From NCBI RefSeq assembly GCF_005047655.1, contig NZ_SUKF01000002.1:436930-500929 (forward strand): a stretch of DNA of 64,000 bases. Direction: 5' to 3'. Within the stretch, counting starts at the first letter, position 1. Every line of letters begins with the position of its first letter. Made by a program: the position numbers and the translations under genes. The notes beneath the pieces are model-generated. The model saw only the letters and a program-made list of their open reading frames with translations. It was not told where the DNA came from and did not search any database. This stretch comes from Sinimarinibacterium arenosum. GTDB lineage: Bacteria > Pseudomonadota > Gammaproteobacteria > Nevskiales > Nevskiaceae. This document shows, in pieces, positions 18,331 to 28,337 of the stretch.

Positions 18331-19677
18331 ATGAGCACTGCCGCAGATTCCAACCCGCCCGCACCGACGTCATCGCCGCCGCCAAGACGCATCGGCAAAT
18401 ACGACATCATTGCTGAAGTGGGTCGCGGCGCCTGCGGCGTCGTCTACAAGGCATTCGATCCGTTTGTGCGCCGGGAAGTCGCGATCAAGCTCGCACTGCC
18501 CGCTGACGGGTCCCGCCATGGCCCGGTCGATGAGCGCAATTTCTTCGCCGAGGCTTACGCCGCCGGACGGCTGCAACACCCCCACATCGTGTCGCTGTAC
18601 GACGCCGGCGTTGAGGAATCGCTCGGCTACATCGTCATGGAGTTCATCGATGGCGACACCCTGGTCCCCTGGTGCCAGCCGACCGGCGATCGTCTGCCGT
18701 TGGAGCGCGTGGTTGAGATCGCACGGCACTGCGCCGAGGCCCTCCACTACGCCCACACGCACGGCGTCCTGCATCGTGACGTCAAGCCGGGCAACATCAT
18801 GCTGGACCGTCGTGGCATCCCCAAGCTGATGGATTTTTCGATCGCCGAAATCCAGAACGGCGACGACGCCACTGGCGCGCGCACGGTGATCGGCTCTCCG
18901 CTGTACATGTCGCCCGAACAGATCTGCCGCGAACCGATGGGACCGGCCAGCGACCTGTATTCGTTTGGCGCTGTCCTGTTTCAGCTGCTGACCGGTAATC
19001 CGCCGTTTGCACACGCCGACCTGCCGCTGCTGTTCCGCGCGATCCGTCATCAGCCCGCACCGGCACTGCGTGCACTCCGTCCCGACGTACCACCGGCCTT
19101 GTGCGAGGTGGTCGACCGCCTGCTGCAGAAGCAACCGGAGCAACGCTTCGAATCGGGCGAAGCGCTTGCCGCTGCACTGACCCGGGTGCTGGACCAATTG
19201 CGTCTGGACGGCCTTTGCGACGAGCGCCGGCAGTCCCGTGATTCGCTGCGCCGCCTGCATTTCTTCAATGGCTTCAGTGACGCTGATATCGACGAAATCC
19301 TCAGCGCCAGCAGCATGATCAGCTGCGCCGCCGGATCCACACTGATCCGCGAAGGTGAGAGCGATGATCGCTGTTACATCCTGGCACTGGGCAGTGTCGA
19401 GGTCCGCAAGGGCGATCGCACGCTGCAGAGCCTGAATCGAGGCGACTGCGTCGGAGAGATGGGCTTTCTCGGCGCCACTCGCCGCACCGCCAGCGTGGTC
19501 GCCAGCACACCGGTGCTGGCACTTCAATTCAACGCCGAGCTGATGAACCGGGTCTCGCGGGACTGCCAGCTACGCTTCTATAGGGTATTTACCGAGACGC
19601 TGATCTACCGGCTGCGCCTGACCAGTGCACGCCTCGCTGCCGCACCTGATCCGACCGGCACACATCCGTCCGGGTGA
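18331..19677 (+). CDS. Ser/Thr protein kinase fused to a cyclic-nucleotide-binding domain
   Basis: The 448-residue protein has a Hanks-type kinase domain (about residues 22-285): glycine loop GRGACGVVY, ATP lysine in VAIK (K53), catalytic HRDVKPGN (H148 to N155), and the SPLYMSPEQ segment in place of APE. The metal-binding DFG is DFS here (D168-F169-S170). The C-terminal region (about 308-420) is a cNMP-binding domain with the phosphate cassette GEMGFLGATRRTASV, which keeps the Glu and Arg-Thr pair expected for ligand contact. There is no membrane segment, so it is cytoplasmic. It may couple cyclic nucleotide level to protein phosphorylation. The 98-base gap upstream suggests its own promoter. 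Confidence 0.9.
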   Translation: MSTAADSNPPAPTSSPPPRRIGKYDIIAEVGRGACGVVYKAFDPFVRREVAIKLALPADGSRHGPVDERNFFAEAYAAGRLQHPHIVSLYDAGVEESLGYIVMEFIDGDTLVPWCQPTGDRLPLERVVEIARHCAEALHYAHTHGVLHRDVKPGNIMLDRRGIPKLMDFSIAEIQNGDDATGARTVIGSPLYMSPEQICREPMGPASDLYSFGAVLFQLLTGNPPFAHADLPLLFRAIRHQPAPALRALRPDVPPALCEVVDRLLQKQPEQRFESGEALAAALTRVLDQLRLDGLCDERRQSRDSLRRLHFFNGFSDADIDEILSASSMISCAAGSTLIREGESDDRCYILALGSVEVRKGDRTLQSLNRGDCVGEMGFLGATRRTASVVASTPVLALQFNAELMNRVSRDCQLRFYRVFTETLIYRLRLTSARLAAAPDPTGTHPSG

Positions 19678-19779
19678 ACTACACTGTGCGCCGCCGTTGC
19701 GCCGTCGTTGATTCAGCGCCGGCTAAGCTGTCCGGTCTAGTCTCGGCGGCGTCATCACCATTCTTAGGGAGCAAACACC

Positions 19780-20337
19780 ATGCTGAAATCCATGAAAAAA
19801 GTACTGCCTCTGACACTGCTGGCGCTAATGCTCGGCGCCTGCGCGCCGGATCAGTCGAGCACGACTGAAACCGCCGCGACCACCGAAGCGACGCCGGAAC
19901 CGACGGCGGAGCCCACCCCGGAACCGACGCCTGTACCGAAGCCGGCACCGAAACCGGCGACGCAGTATCGTCCGCAACCGACCCCGGTTCCGACCGTCGC
20001 AATCTGCTATGAGTGCGGCACCGTCGTCGCAATCACCGAGGTCAAGCAGGCGGGTGAAGGCTCAGGCGCGGGCGCCGTTGCTGGCGCAGTGGCCGGCGGT
20101 GTTGCCGGACACCAGTTCGGCAAGGGCAAGGGCAAGGACGCCGCGACCGCGGCCGGCGCGATCCTTGGCGCTATCGCCGGGCATCAGGTCGAGAAGCAGG
20201 TCCGTGCGAACATGACCTATGACATCACCGTATCGATGGAAGATGGCACCACCCGCGTGGTCAACGTGGCCGATGCCAGCGGCGTCGGCGTCGGCGCCAA
20301 AGTCCGCGTCGAGGGACAGAACATCTACCTGCGCTGA
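19780..20337 (+). CDS. Glycine-zipper lipoprotein (2TM-type)
   Basis: The 185-residue product has a lipoprotein signal ending LMLGAC, a low-complexity region of repeated Glu-Pro-Thr-Pro units (about residues 30-65), and a glycine-zipper segment GAGAVAGAVAGGVAGHQFG repeated as GAILGAIAGHQVEKQ. It resembles the outer-membrane SlyB/17-kDa antigen family, which affects envelope integrity. A ribosome site AGGGA lies nine bases before the ATG; a second ATG four codons later is possible. It is followed 20 bases downstream by a strong terminator, so it is probably a single-gene unit. Confidence 0.85.
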   Translation: MLKSMKKVLPLTLLALMLGACAPDQSSTTETAATTEATPEPTAEPTPEPTPVPKPAPKPATQYRPQPTPVPTVAICYECGTVVAITEVKQAGEGSGAGAVAGAVAGGVAGHQFGKGKGKDAATAAGAILGAIAGHQVEKQVRANMTYDITVSMEDGTTRVVNVADASGVGVGAKVRVEGQNIYLR

Positions 20338-20356
20338 TTCACGCCAGGCTGATCGC

Positions 20357-20389
20357 AACCGCGGAGGCTCCGGCCTCCGCGGTTTTTTT
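20357..20389 (+). terminator. Rho-independent terminator after the glycine-zipper lipoprotein
   Basis: A perfect nine-base GC stem (CCGCGGAGG with CCTCCGCGG) encloses a six-base loop and is followed by seven T residues. It lies 20 bases after the lipoprotein stop and separates that gene from purD. Confidence 0.9.
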
Positions 20390-20485
20390 GTGCCCGGCGT
20401 AGCCGGAGCGTCATCCCGTGCCGGATGCGGGCCGGCTGCCCTTTCGCTACCCTAACGCCCCTTTTTGCCTGACCTTCGAACGCAC

Positions 20486-21793
20486 ATGTCCGCCGACACC
20501 GCTTCTTCCGCCCTCAAAGTCCTGGTCATTGGCAATGGCGGCCGTGAGCACGCCCTGGCCTGGAAGCTGTCGCAGTCGCCGCGCGTATCCGAAGTACTGG
20601 TGGCGCCCGGCAACGCCGGCACCGCGCGCGAATCCGGCATGCGAAATGTCGCCGTCCCGGTCGACGATATCGCCGGGCTGCTGGCGCTGGCGCAGGTCGA
20701 GCGGGTCGATTTCACCGTGGTCGGCCCCGAAGCGCCGCTGGCGCTGGGAGTGGTCGATGCGTTCCAGGCAGCCGGGCTGCGCATCTTCGGGCCGACCCGC
20801 GCGGCCGCCCAGCTCGAAGCATCGAAAGCCTTCACCAAGGACTTTCTGGCGCGGCACCAGATCCCGACGGCGCAGTACCAGGTCTTCACCGAGATCGAAC
20901 CGGCCTGCGCTTATATCGCCGCGCGCGGCGCACCCATCGTGGTGAAAGCCGACGGCCTGGCAGCTGGCAAGGGCGTGGTCGTGGCCCAGTCCGTCGACGA
21001 AGCGCAGACCGCGGTGCGTGACATGCTCGGCGGCAGCATGCTGGGTCAGGCCGGCGCCCGCGTCGTGGTCGAGGACTTTCTGGATGGCGAAGAAGCCAGC
21101 TTCATCGTCGTCGCCAGCGGAACTCAATACGTGGTGATGGCAACCAGCCAGGATCACAAACGCATCGGCGACGGCGACACTGGCCCGAATACTGGCGGCA
21201 TGGGGGCCTATTCACCGGCGCCGGTGGTCACCACCGAGATTCATGCACGCGCCTGCCGCGAGGTGATTGAGCCCACTCTGGCCGGCATGATCGCCGAAGG
21301 CGCGCCGTTCACCGGCTTTCTGTACGCCGGGCTGATGATCAACCGCGACGGCGCCGTGCGCGTACTCGAATTCAATGTGCGCATGGGCGACCCGGAAACC
21401 CAGCCCATCCTGTTCCGCCTCGACTCGGACCTGCTGGAGCTGCTCGAAGCAGCGGTGGATGCCCGGCTGGATCAGGTGACGCCGCAGTGGAGCGCTCAAC
21501 CGGCACTGGGCGTCGTCATGGCTGCGGCCGGCTACCCCGGCACGCCGCAGAAGGGCGATGTCATCGAAGGCCTCGACGCCAGTCTGGGCGGCGCCAAGGT
21601 GTTTCACGCCGGCACCAGCGAGCGTAATGGACAGGTCGTCACCAGTGGCGGTCGCGTACTCTGCGTCGTGGCCAAGGGCGACACCGTTCAGGCCGCGCAG
21701 ACCGCGGCTTATGCCGCGGTCGACAAGATTCACTGGGCCGGTGTGCAATGCCGCCGCGATATTGGCTTCCGCGCGATCGCCCGCGGGATCTGA
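20486..21793 (+). CDS. purD: Phosphoribosylamine--glycine ligase
   Basis: PurD joins glycine to phosphoribosylamine, using ATP, in purine synthesis. The 435-residue protein has the N-terminal GNGGREHALAWKL, the ATP-grasp core with VKADGLAAGKGVVVA, and the C-terminal DHKRIGDGDTGPNTGGMGAY and EFNVRMGDPETQ motifs. The ATG at 20486 is chosen because it is seven codons before the family's usual start; the frame is open to a TTG at 20465. It is 33 bases upstream of coaBC. purH is not adjacent, unlike in E. coli. Confidence 0.96.
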   Translation: MSADTASSALKVLVIGNGGREHALAWKLSQSPRVSEVLVAPGNAGTARESGMRNVAVPVDDIAGLLALAQVERVDFTVVGPEAPLALGVVDAFQAAGLRIFGPTRAAAQLEASKAFTKDFLARHQIPTAQYQVFTEIEPACAYIAARGAPIVVKADGLAAGKGVVVAQSVDEAQTAVRDMLGGSMLGQAGARVVVEDFLDGEEASFIVVASGTQYVVMATSQDHKRIGDGDTGPNTGGMGAYSPAPVVTTEIHARACREVIEPTLAGMIAEGAPFTGFLYAGLMINRDGAVRVLEFNVRMGDPETQPILFRLDSDLLELLEAAVDARLDQVTPQWSAQPALGVVMAAAGYPGTPQKGDVIEGLDASLGGAKVFHAGTSERNGQVVTSGGRVLCVVAKGDTVQAAQTAAYAAVDKIHWAGVQCRRDIGFRAIARGI

Positions 21794-21826
21794 CGGCGCG
21801 GTGCTTGCCGCGCGCTAGAATGGCCT

Positions 21827-23068
21827 ATGTCTGAATCCACCTCGCCCTCCGCTGCACCCGTTGCCGCCACCCTTTACGGGCGCCGCATCCTGCTCGGAGT
21901 CTGCGGCGGCATTGCCGCCTATAAGGCGGCCGATCTGGTACGCAGGCTGCAGGACGCCGGCGCCGAAGTGCAGGTCGTGATGACGGCATCGGCACAGCGT
22001 TTCGTCACCGCCCAGACCTTCCAGGCCCTGTCCGGGCGGCCGGTGCGCAGCTCGCTGTGGGACGAGGCCGCCGAAGCGGCAATGGGCCACATCGAACTGG
22101 CGCGATGGCCCGATCTGATCGTCATCGCTCCTGCGAGTGCCAATACCATCGCGCGGCTGGCGCACGGGCTCGCCGACGACCTGCTCAGTACCCTGTGCCT
22201 GGCCAGCGACAAACCGATCGCGATCGCCCCGGCGATGAACCGCCTGATGTGGGCCAATCCGGCCACGCAGGCCAATCTGCACACCCTGAACCATCGCGGC
22301 GTGCATCAGCTCGGCCCCGGCAGCGGCGGGCAGGCTTGCGGAGAGGTCGGTGAAGGCCGCATGTGGGAGCCGCTGCAGATCCGCGACGCCGTGGCAAACC
22401 TGCTGCGCCCGACGGGCCCGCTCAGCAACACACGCGTGGTCATCACCGCCGGCCCGACGCGTGAACCGATCGACCCGGTGCGCTTCATCACCAATCGCTC
22501 GTCCGGCAAGATGGGCTACGCGCTGGCCAGCAGCCTCACCCGCCTCGGCGCCGAAGTGACCCTGGTCAGCGGCCCGACCACGCTGCCGACACCGCACGGC
22601 GTACAGCGCATTGACGTTGAAACCGCTGCGCAAATGCTCGACGCCACGCGCAGCGCGATTGCCGGCGCGCAGATCCTGGTCGGCACCGCAGCGGTCGCCG
22701 ACTACCGCAGCGACGCCCCCGCCGAGCACAAGATCAAGAAGCAGGCCGATCAAATGGCGCTGTCGCTGGTACGCAATCCGGACATTCTGGCGACGTTGCG
22801 TGAGGCCGATCCGAAACTGTTCATCGTCGGCTTTGCCGCTGAGACCGAAAAGCTGGCGGAGCACGCGCACGGCAAGCTGCAACGCAAGAAACTCGACATG
22901 ATCGCGGCCAACTGGGTCGGCGCGGGCCGCGCGTTCGATCAGGACGACAACGCCCTGCACGTGTTCTGGCCCGGCGGCGAACGCGAGCTGCCGACGGCAT
23001 CGAAGGTCGATCTGGCCGGCGCGCTGGCCGCCTTGATTGCCGAACGTTTTCACGCCAGCCGCGGCTGA
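21827..23068 (+). CDS. coaBC: Bifunctional phosphopantothenoylcysteine decarboxylase / phosphopantothenate--cysteine ligase
   Basis: CoaBC carries out two steps of coenzyme A synthesis. The N-terminal FMN-binding CoaC part (about residues 15-195) has [43 protein letters not shown] and the catalytic-loop [15 protein letters not shown] with its Cys. The C-terminal CoaB part has [30 protein letters not shown] and TAAVADYR. The 413-residue length matches. Together with coaX in this window it covers three of the five CoA steps. It lies 49 bases before dut, an order conserved in many gammaproteobacteria. Confidence 0.97.
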   Translation: MSESTSPSAAPVAATLYGRRILLGVCGGIAAYKAADLVRRLQDAGAEVQVVMTASAQRFVTAQTFQALSGRPVRSSLWDEAAEAAMGHIELARWPDLIVIAPASANTIARLAHGLADDLLSTLCLASDKPIAIAPAMNRLMWANPATQANLHTLNHRGVHQLGPGSGGQACGEVGEGRMWEPLQIRDAVANLLRPTGPLSNTRVVITAGPTREPIDPVRFITNRSSGKMGYALASSLTRLGAEVTLVSGPTTLPTPHGVQRIDVETAAQMLDATRSAIAGAQILVGTAAVADYRSDAPAEHKIKKQADQMALSLVRNPDILATLREADPKLFIVGFAAETEKLAEHAHGKLQRKKLDMIAANWVGAGRAFDQDDNALHVFWPGGERELPTASKVDLAGALAALIAERFHASRG

Positions 23069-23117
23069 CGCCACGGCTCCGCTTTCCTCTGGCGCCGGAT
23101 ACGCCGGCCACCAACCG

Positions 23118-23576
23118 ATGAAGAAAAACATCCAGCTGAAGATTCTTGATCCGCGCATCGGCAGCGAATTCCCACTGCCCGCCTATGCCACCAGCGGCTC
23201 CGCCGGTCTCGATCTGCGCGCGCTGCTGGATGCGCCACTGATCCTGCAGCCGGGCGACACCCAGCTGCTACGCACCGGCATGGCGATTCATATCGGCGAT
23301 CCGAATCTGGCCGCGATCATCCTTCCGCGCTCCGGCCTGGGCCACAAAAACGGCATCGTGCTGGGCAATCTGGTCGGCCTGATCGACTCGGACTATCAAG
23401 GCGAGCTGATGGTCTCGTGCTGGAACCGCGGCAAGGCCGCGTTCACGGTCAACCCCGGCGAACGCATCGCACAGCTGGTGCTGGTGCCGGTGGTGCAAGC
23501 CGAGTTCGAGCTCGTTGACAGCTTTGAATCCAGCGATCGCGGCGAAGGTGGTTTCGGTCACACCGGCCGCCACTGA
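23118..23576 (+). CDS. dut: Deoxyuridine 5'-triphosphate nucleotidohydrolase
   Basis: dUTPase removes dUTP and makes dUMP for thymidylate synthesis. All five family motifs are visible in this 152-residue protein: [44 protein letters not shown] and the C-terminal [12 protein letters not shown]. The start is the ATG at 23118 ([11 protein letters not shown]), as in homologues; the frame upstream overlaps coaBC and is not needed. Confidence 0.97.
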   Translation: MKKNIQLKILDPRIGSEFPLPAYATSGSAGLDLRALLDAPLILQPGDTQLLRTGMAIHIGDPNLAAIILPRSGLGHKNGIVLGNLVGLIDSDYQGELMVSCWNRGKAAFTVNPGERIAQLVLVPVVQAEFELVDSFESSDRGEGGFGHTGRH

Positions 23577-23583
23577 TCGCTGA

Positions 23584-24603
<1,020 letters not shown>

Positions 24604-24628
24604 TTGGCGGCTGACGGGCCCGCAGCCC

Positions 24629-25348
24629 CTACTTTTCCGCTGGCGCCGGCTTCGACGCTGCCCCGGCAGGCTTTTTCGGCGCTGCTTTTGGAGACGGCGT
24701 TGGTGTTGGCGGCGGCGGCGGTTGCGGGCATTCGCCCTGGTACGGCTCAGACGCCCCCCTGAGCTCGACGTAGCGCGCAATGTCGTTGCTGAATGATTCG
24801 CAGACACCGCTGCGTTCCTGCTTCAGCTTCGCCAGCGCCGCGCGATTGTCGACCAGCTGGCCTTCCACTTCCTTGATCTTCTTTTCCAGTTGCGGCGGCA
24901 CCTTGTCGCCGGCATCCTGACGCCGCTTGTACAGCCCCTCAAGATCCTTCTGGCCGTCGTCAACGGCTTTTTGCGCCAGACCGATACGGCCATCAAGCAT
25001 CGCCAGACGGTCATTGCGTGCACGTTCGAGCTGCCCGGCACTGGCGTAGGTATCGAGCAGAAAGCGGTCGTAGGCAGCACGCTCTTTCTCGCGCTTCTGC
25101 GTCTCGGCTTCGAGCGCCTTTCGCTGCTGCTCTGCCGCGGCCTCTTCGGGTGTCTTTTCGCGCGCCTTGGTCTCGATCACCCGACCGGCCGAATCAACAA
25201 TCTGATGCTCCTGCGGCGCAAATTTCGGCGGCACATGATCGCCACAGGCGCGGTGACCGTTCTCGTCGGTCCAGCACACGATCTTCGCCTGTGCCACAGG
25301 CGTCAGCAGCAACGCCACGATCATGCCGATGGCGACACGCACGTTCAT
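24629..25348 (-). CDS. Exported DUF4124-like protein with coiled coil and Pro/Ala-rich tail
   Basis: The 239-residue product starts with a signal peptide (cleavage near VAQA, residue 20) and then a DUF4124-type segment KIVCWTDENGHRACGDHVPPKF. Residues about 60-190 are rich in charged residues and look like a long coiled coil. The tail is low-complexity Pro, Lys and Ala. The reading frame is open for another 1.6 kb upstream through pyrE and exoA, but that is a chance open frame on high-GC DNA; the ATG at 25348 is preceded by a purine-rich GGAGAT. Function is unknown. It is convergent with argB (25 bases) and shares its strand with pyrE. Confidence 0.8.
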   Translation of the reverse strand: MNVRVAIGMIVALLLTPVAQAKIVCWTDENGHRACGDHVPPKFAPQEHQIVDSAGRVIETKAREKTPEEAAAEQQRKALEAETQKREKERAAYDRFLLDTYASAGQLERARNDRLAMLDGRIGLAQKAVDDGQKDLEGLYKRRQDAGDKVPPQLEKKIKEVEGQLVDNRAALAKLKQERSGVCESFSNDIARYVELRGASEPYQGECPQPPPPPTPTPSPKAAPKKPAGAASKPAPAEK

Positions 25349-25488
25349 GGGTCCATCTCCGATTCCTGATGCGATGAATCCAGTATACCGGGGCAGTCCC
25401 ACTCTTCCCCCGGATGACCGGATCGACGTTGTATCGGCGGCTCTGGACGGTGCAGCGCGTTCGCAGGTGCCGTCGGAGCGCGTCAGCC

Positions 25489-26133
25489 TCAATCGACGCC
25501 GTACTGCGCCTGGTACGTCCTGATTGCCTCGATCGTCGCAGCATCGACTGCGCTGCCGCGGCCCAGATACTCCAGCACGGTGCGAACGTTGACCAGCGAC
25601 ACTACGCGAATCCCGCTGTCGGCCTCCATTTCTTGCACCGCCGAGCGGCCGCTGGAACCGCGCTCCTGACGATCGAGCGCAATCACCGCAGCCACCGGCT
25701 CTGCACCCGCCGCACGCAGCATCGTCACCGCCTGACGCAGCGCAGTCCCGGCCGTCAGCACGTCGTCGACAATCACGACGCGGCCCTTGGGCGGCGCCCC
25801 CACCAGCGTGCCCCCTTCGCCATGATCCTTGGCCTCCTTGCGGTTGTACGCATAAGGCAGGTCGCGTCCCTGCTCGGCCAGAGCGATCGCCACGGCGGTC
25901 ACCAGCGGAATGCCCTTGTAGGCCGGGCCGAACAGCATGTCGTACTCGATGCCGGCATCGGCCAGCGCCTGCGCGTAGGCGCGTCCCAGCGTCTGCATCG
26001 CCGCGCCGCTGGAGATCTGTCCGAGGTTGAAGAAGTACGGACTGTTGCGGCCGGACTTGAGCGTGAACTGACCGAACTTGAGCACCTGGTGCTGCAGGGC
26101 CAGATCGAGGAAGTCGGATTGATAGGCGTGCAT
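25489..26133 (-). CDS. pyrE: Orotate phosphoribosyltransferase
   Basis: PyrE makes orotidine monophosphate from orotate and PRPP. The 214-residue protein has FTLKSGRNSPYFFNLG near the start, DMLFGPAYKGIPL, YAYNRKEAKDHGEGG and the PRPP-binding motif VVIVDDVLTAGTAL. The start at 26133 (MHAYQSDFLDLAL) matches homologues. It is divergent from exoA, with both start regions crowded into about 70 bases. This pyrE-exoA arrangement matches pyrE-crc of pseudomonads. Confidence 0.97.
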   Translation of the reverse strand: MHAYQSDFLDLALQHQVLKFGQFTLKSGRNSPYFFNLGQISSGAAMQTLGRAYAQALADAGIEYDMLFGPAYKGIPLVTAVAIALAEQGRDLPYAYNRKEAKDHGEGGTLVGAPPKGRVVIVDDVLTAGTALRQAVTMLRAAGAEPVAAVIALDRQERGSSGRSAVQEMEADSGIRVVSLVNVRTVLEYLGRGSAVDAATIEAIRTYQAQYGVD

Positions 26134-26203
26134 GGACTGAGCTGAATAGTGAATCGGAGGATAATGCCGGCATTTTATGCCTACTGACACCGACCCGACG
26201 CCC

Positions 26204-26980
26204 ATGCGCATCATCTCGCTGAACTGCAACGGCATCCGTTCCGCCGCCCGCAAAGGCTTGTTCGAGTGGCTGCCCAAACAGAACGCCGACGTGCTGTGCG
26301 TGCAGGAAACCAAGGCCCAGCACCCGGACGTGCAACACGATCCGCAGTTCTTCCCGGATGGCTGGCACGTGCGTTTCCGTGACGCGCAGAAAAAAGGCTA
26401 CTCCGGTGTCGCGATCTACTCGCGCAAAGAGCCGGATGCGGTACTCGATACCCTTGGCGCCGAGGAGTTCGACAATGAAGGCCGCTATCTGGAATACCGC
26501 TTCGGCAAACTGTCGGTGGTTTCGCTGTATCTGCCGTCCGGGTCGTCCGGTCCTGAACGCCAGGCCAGCAAGGATCGCTTTCTCGACTTCTTCCTGCCGC
26601 TGCTGAAACAGTGGCGCAACAATGGTCGCGAATACGTGATCTGTGGTGACTGGAACATCGCGCACCGCAATATCGATTTGAAGAACTGGCGCTCCAACCA
26701 GAAGAACTCCGGCTTTCTGCCACACGAACGCGCCTGGCTCGACACCCTGTTCGACGAGGTCGGCTGGGTCGATGCCTATCGTGTCGTGCATCCGCAGACC
26801 GAAGGCGAGGCCTACACCTGGTGGTCCAATCGCGGTCAGGCCTGGGCCAACAACGTCGGGTGGCGCATCGACTATCAGATCGTGACCCCGGGCCTGCAGT
26901 CCAAGCTCAAGGCCGCATCGGTGTACAAGGACGAGCGCTTCTCCGACCACGCACCGCTGATTCTCGACTATGACCTCTGA
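26204..26980 (+). CDS. Exodeoxyribonuclease III family protein, positional counterpart of Crc
   Basis: The 258-residue protein belongs to the ExoIII/AP-endonuclease family and starts MRIISLNCNGIRSAARKG. Unlike pseudomonad Crc, which lies at the same place but has lost its active site, this copy keeps the key residues: Glu in CVQETKAQ, Asp and Asn in GDWNIAH, Asp in WRIDYQIVTP and the Asp-His pair in FSDHAPL. It should therefore be an active DNA repair nuclease. An in-frame ATG at 26177 would add nine residues; I prefer 26204 because it matches the family. Its end overlaps ampG by 11 bases. Confidence 0.93.
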   Translation: MRIISLNCNGIRSAARKGLFEWLPKQNADVLCVQETKAQHPDVQHDPQFFPDGWHVRFRDAQKKGYSGVAIYSRKEPDAVLDTLGAEEFDNEGRYLEYRFGKLSVVSLYLPSGSSGPERQASKDRFLDFFLPLLKQWRNNGREYVICGDWNIAHRNIDLKNWRSNQKNSGFLPHERAWLDTLFDEVGWVDAYRVVHPQTEGEAYTWWSNRGQAWANNVGWRIDYQIVTPGLQSKLKAASVYKDERFSDHAPLILDYDL

Positions 26981-28337
26981 GTCGACTCCGATCGGCTGGC
27001 GCGCCGCGCTGGGCAGCTATGCCCGCCCGCAGGTCATGGCCATGCTGTTCCTCGGGTTTTCTGCCGGGCTGCCATTTCTGCTGGTGTTCTCGACCCTGTC
27101 AGCATGGCTGGCGCAGGCCGGAATCGAAGCGCGCACCATCGGCATGCTGAGCTGGGTCGGCCTCACCTACTCGATCAAGTTCTTCTGGGCCCCGGTGATC
27201 GACCGGCTGCGCCTGCCGCTGCTGACCCGCGTACTCGGCCGTCGCCGCGGCTGGATGCTGGTTGCGCAGTGTGGGCTGGCGGCAGGGCTGGTGGGGCTGT
27301 CGCTGCACGATCCGTCCACGCAGCTGGGCAGCATGGTCGGATTCGCGCTGCTGGTGGCGTTTTCCTCGGCGACCCAGGACATCGTCATCGATGCCTGGCG
27401 AATCGAGGCAGCGCCACAATCCGAACAGGGCGCGATGTCAGCGGCGTATCAGCTCGGCTACCGCATTGCCCTGATCGTTGCCGGCGCCGGCTGCCTGTTC
27501 CTGGCCGCAGAATACGGCTGGCACCAGGCCTATCGCGTCATGGGCGCGTTGGTGGCCATCGGAGTGCTGACCACCTTGCTGATCCGGGAGCCGGTCACCG
27601 ACCGCAGCCGCATTCCACAGCTGGAACAGCGTGCTGAGGCTTGGCTGTTGCGCAACGCACATCTGCCATTGCCGCTGCGCCACGTCGGCGCGTGGTTCGT
27701 TGGCGCAGTGATCGGACCGTTCGTGGATTTCTTCGAGCGCAACGGACTGAGGATCGCGGTACTGATTCTGTGTTTTGTCGGCCTGTTCCGGTTGACCGAC
27801 ATCACCATGGGCGTGATGGCCAACCCGTTCTATCTGTCCGTCGGGTACACGCTCAAGGAAGTAGCCGCGATCGCCAAAGGCTTCGGGGTGGTGATGACGA
27901 TCGTCGGCGCCTTTCTCGGCGGCCTGGCGGTCGCGCGCTACGGCGCAACCAGGACACTCGTCATTGGCGGCGTGCTGGTGATCCTCAGCAACCTCACATT
28001 TGCAACGCTGGCCTACCTGGGTGCGCCCAGTATCACCGGCCTGGCAGTCGTGATCAGCGCTGACAATCTCTCCGGAGGGCTGGCCGGCTCGGCCTTCATC
28101 GCCTATCTGTCGGGGCTGACCAACACGGCGTACACGGCCACGCAGTACGCGTTGTTTTCATCGTTGTTCACGCTGCCCGGCAAGATCGTCGCCGGCTTCT
28201 CAGGCTATGTCGTCGAGGCCGTCGGCTACCCCTGGTTCTTCGTCTACACCTCGGCGTTGGGCGTACCGGCACTGCTGCTGGTGATTCACCTGATCCGAAT
28301 CATGCCGCCACCGCCTCAACCCGCTGCAAGCGCCTGA
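26970..28337 (+). CDS. ampG: AmpG-like MFS permease
   Basis: The 455-residue protein has about twelve to fourteen membrane spans and the AmpG pattern: FLGFSAGLPFLLVFSTLSAWLA at the start, SYSIKFFWAPVIDR-type loop (here TYSIKFFWAPVIDRLRLP), SATQDIVIDAWRIE and DNLSGGLAGSAFIAYLSGL. AmpG imports anhydro-muropeptides for cell-wall recycling and can influence beta-lactamase induction. The start lies 11 bases inside the end of exoA. Its 3' end overlaps the convergent GNAT gene by 38 bases. Confidence 0.9.
   Translation: MTSESTPIGWRAALGSYARPQVMAMLFLGFSAGLPFLLVFSTLSAWLAQAGIEARTIGMLSWVGLTYSIKFFWAPVIDRLRLPLLTRVLGRRRGWMLVAQCGLAAGLVGLSLHDPSTQLGSMVGFALLVAFSSATQDIVIDAWRIEAAPQSEQGAMSAAYQLGYRIALIVAGAGCLFLAAEYGWHQAYRVMGALVAIGVLTTLLIREPVTDRSRIPQLEQRAEAWLLRNAHLPLPLRHVGAWFVGAVIGPFVDFFERNGLRIAVLILCFVGLFRLTDITMGVMANPFYLSVGYTLKEVAAIAKGFGVVMTIVGAFLGGLAVARYGATRTLVIGGVLVILSNLTFATLAYLGAPSITGLAVVISADNLSGGLAGSAFIAYLSGLTNTAYTATQYALFSSLFTLPGKIVAGFSGYVVEAVGYPWFFVYTSALGVPALLLVIHLIRIMPPPPQPAASA

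Noticed and set aside
25349..26950. Long minus-strand open frame extending the DUF4124 gene by more than 500 residues through pyrE and exoA
   Set aside because: It lies opposite or out of phase with two clear genes and has no domain or ribosome site; high GC produces long chance frames.
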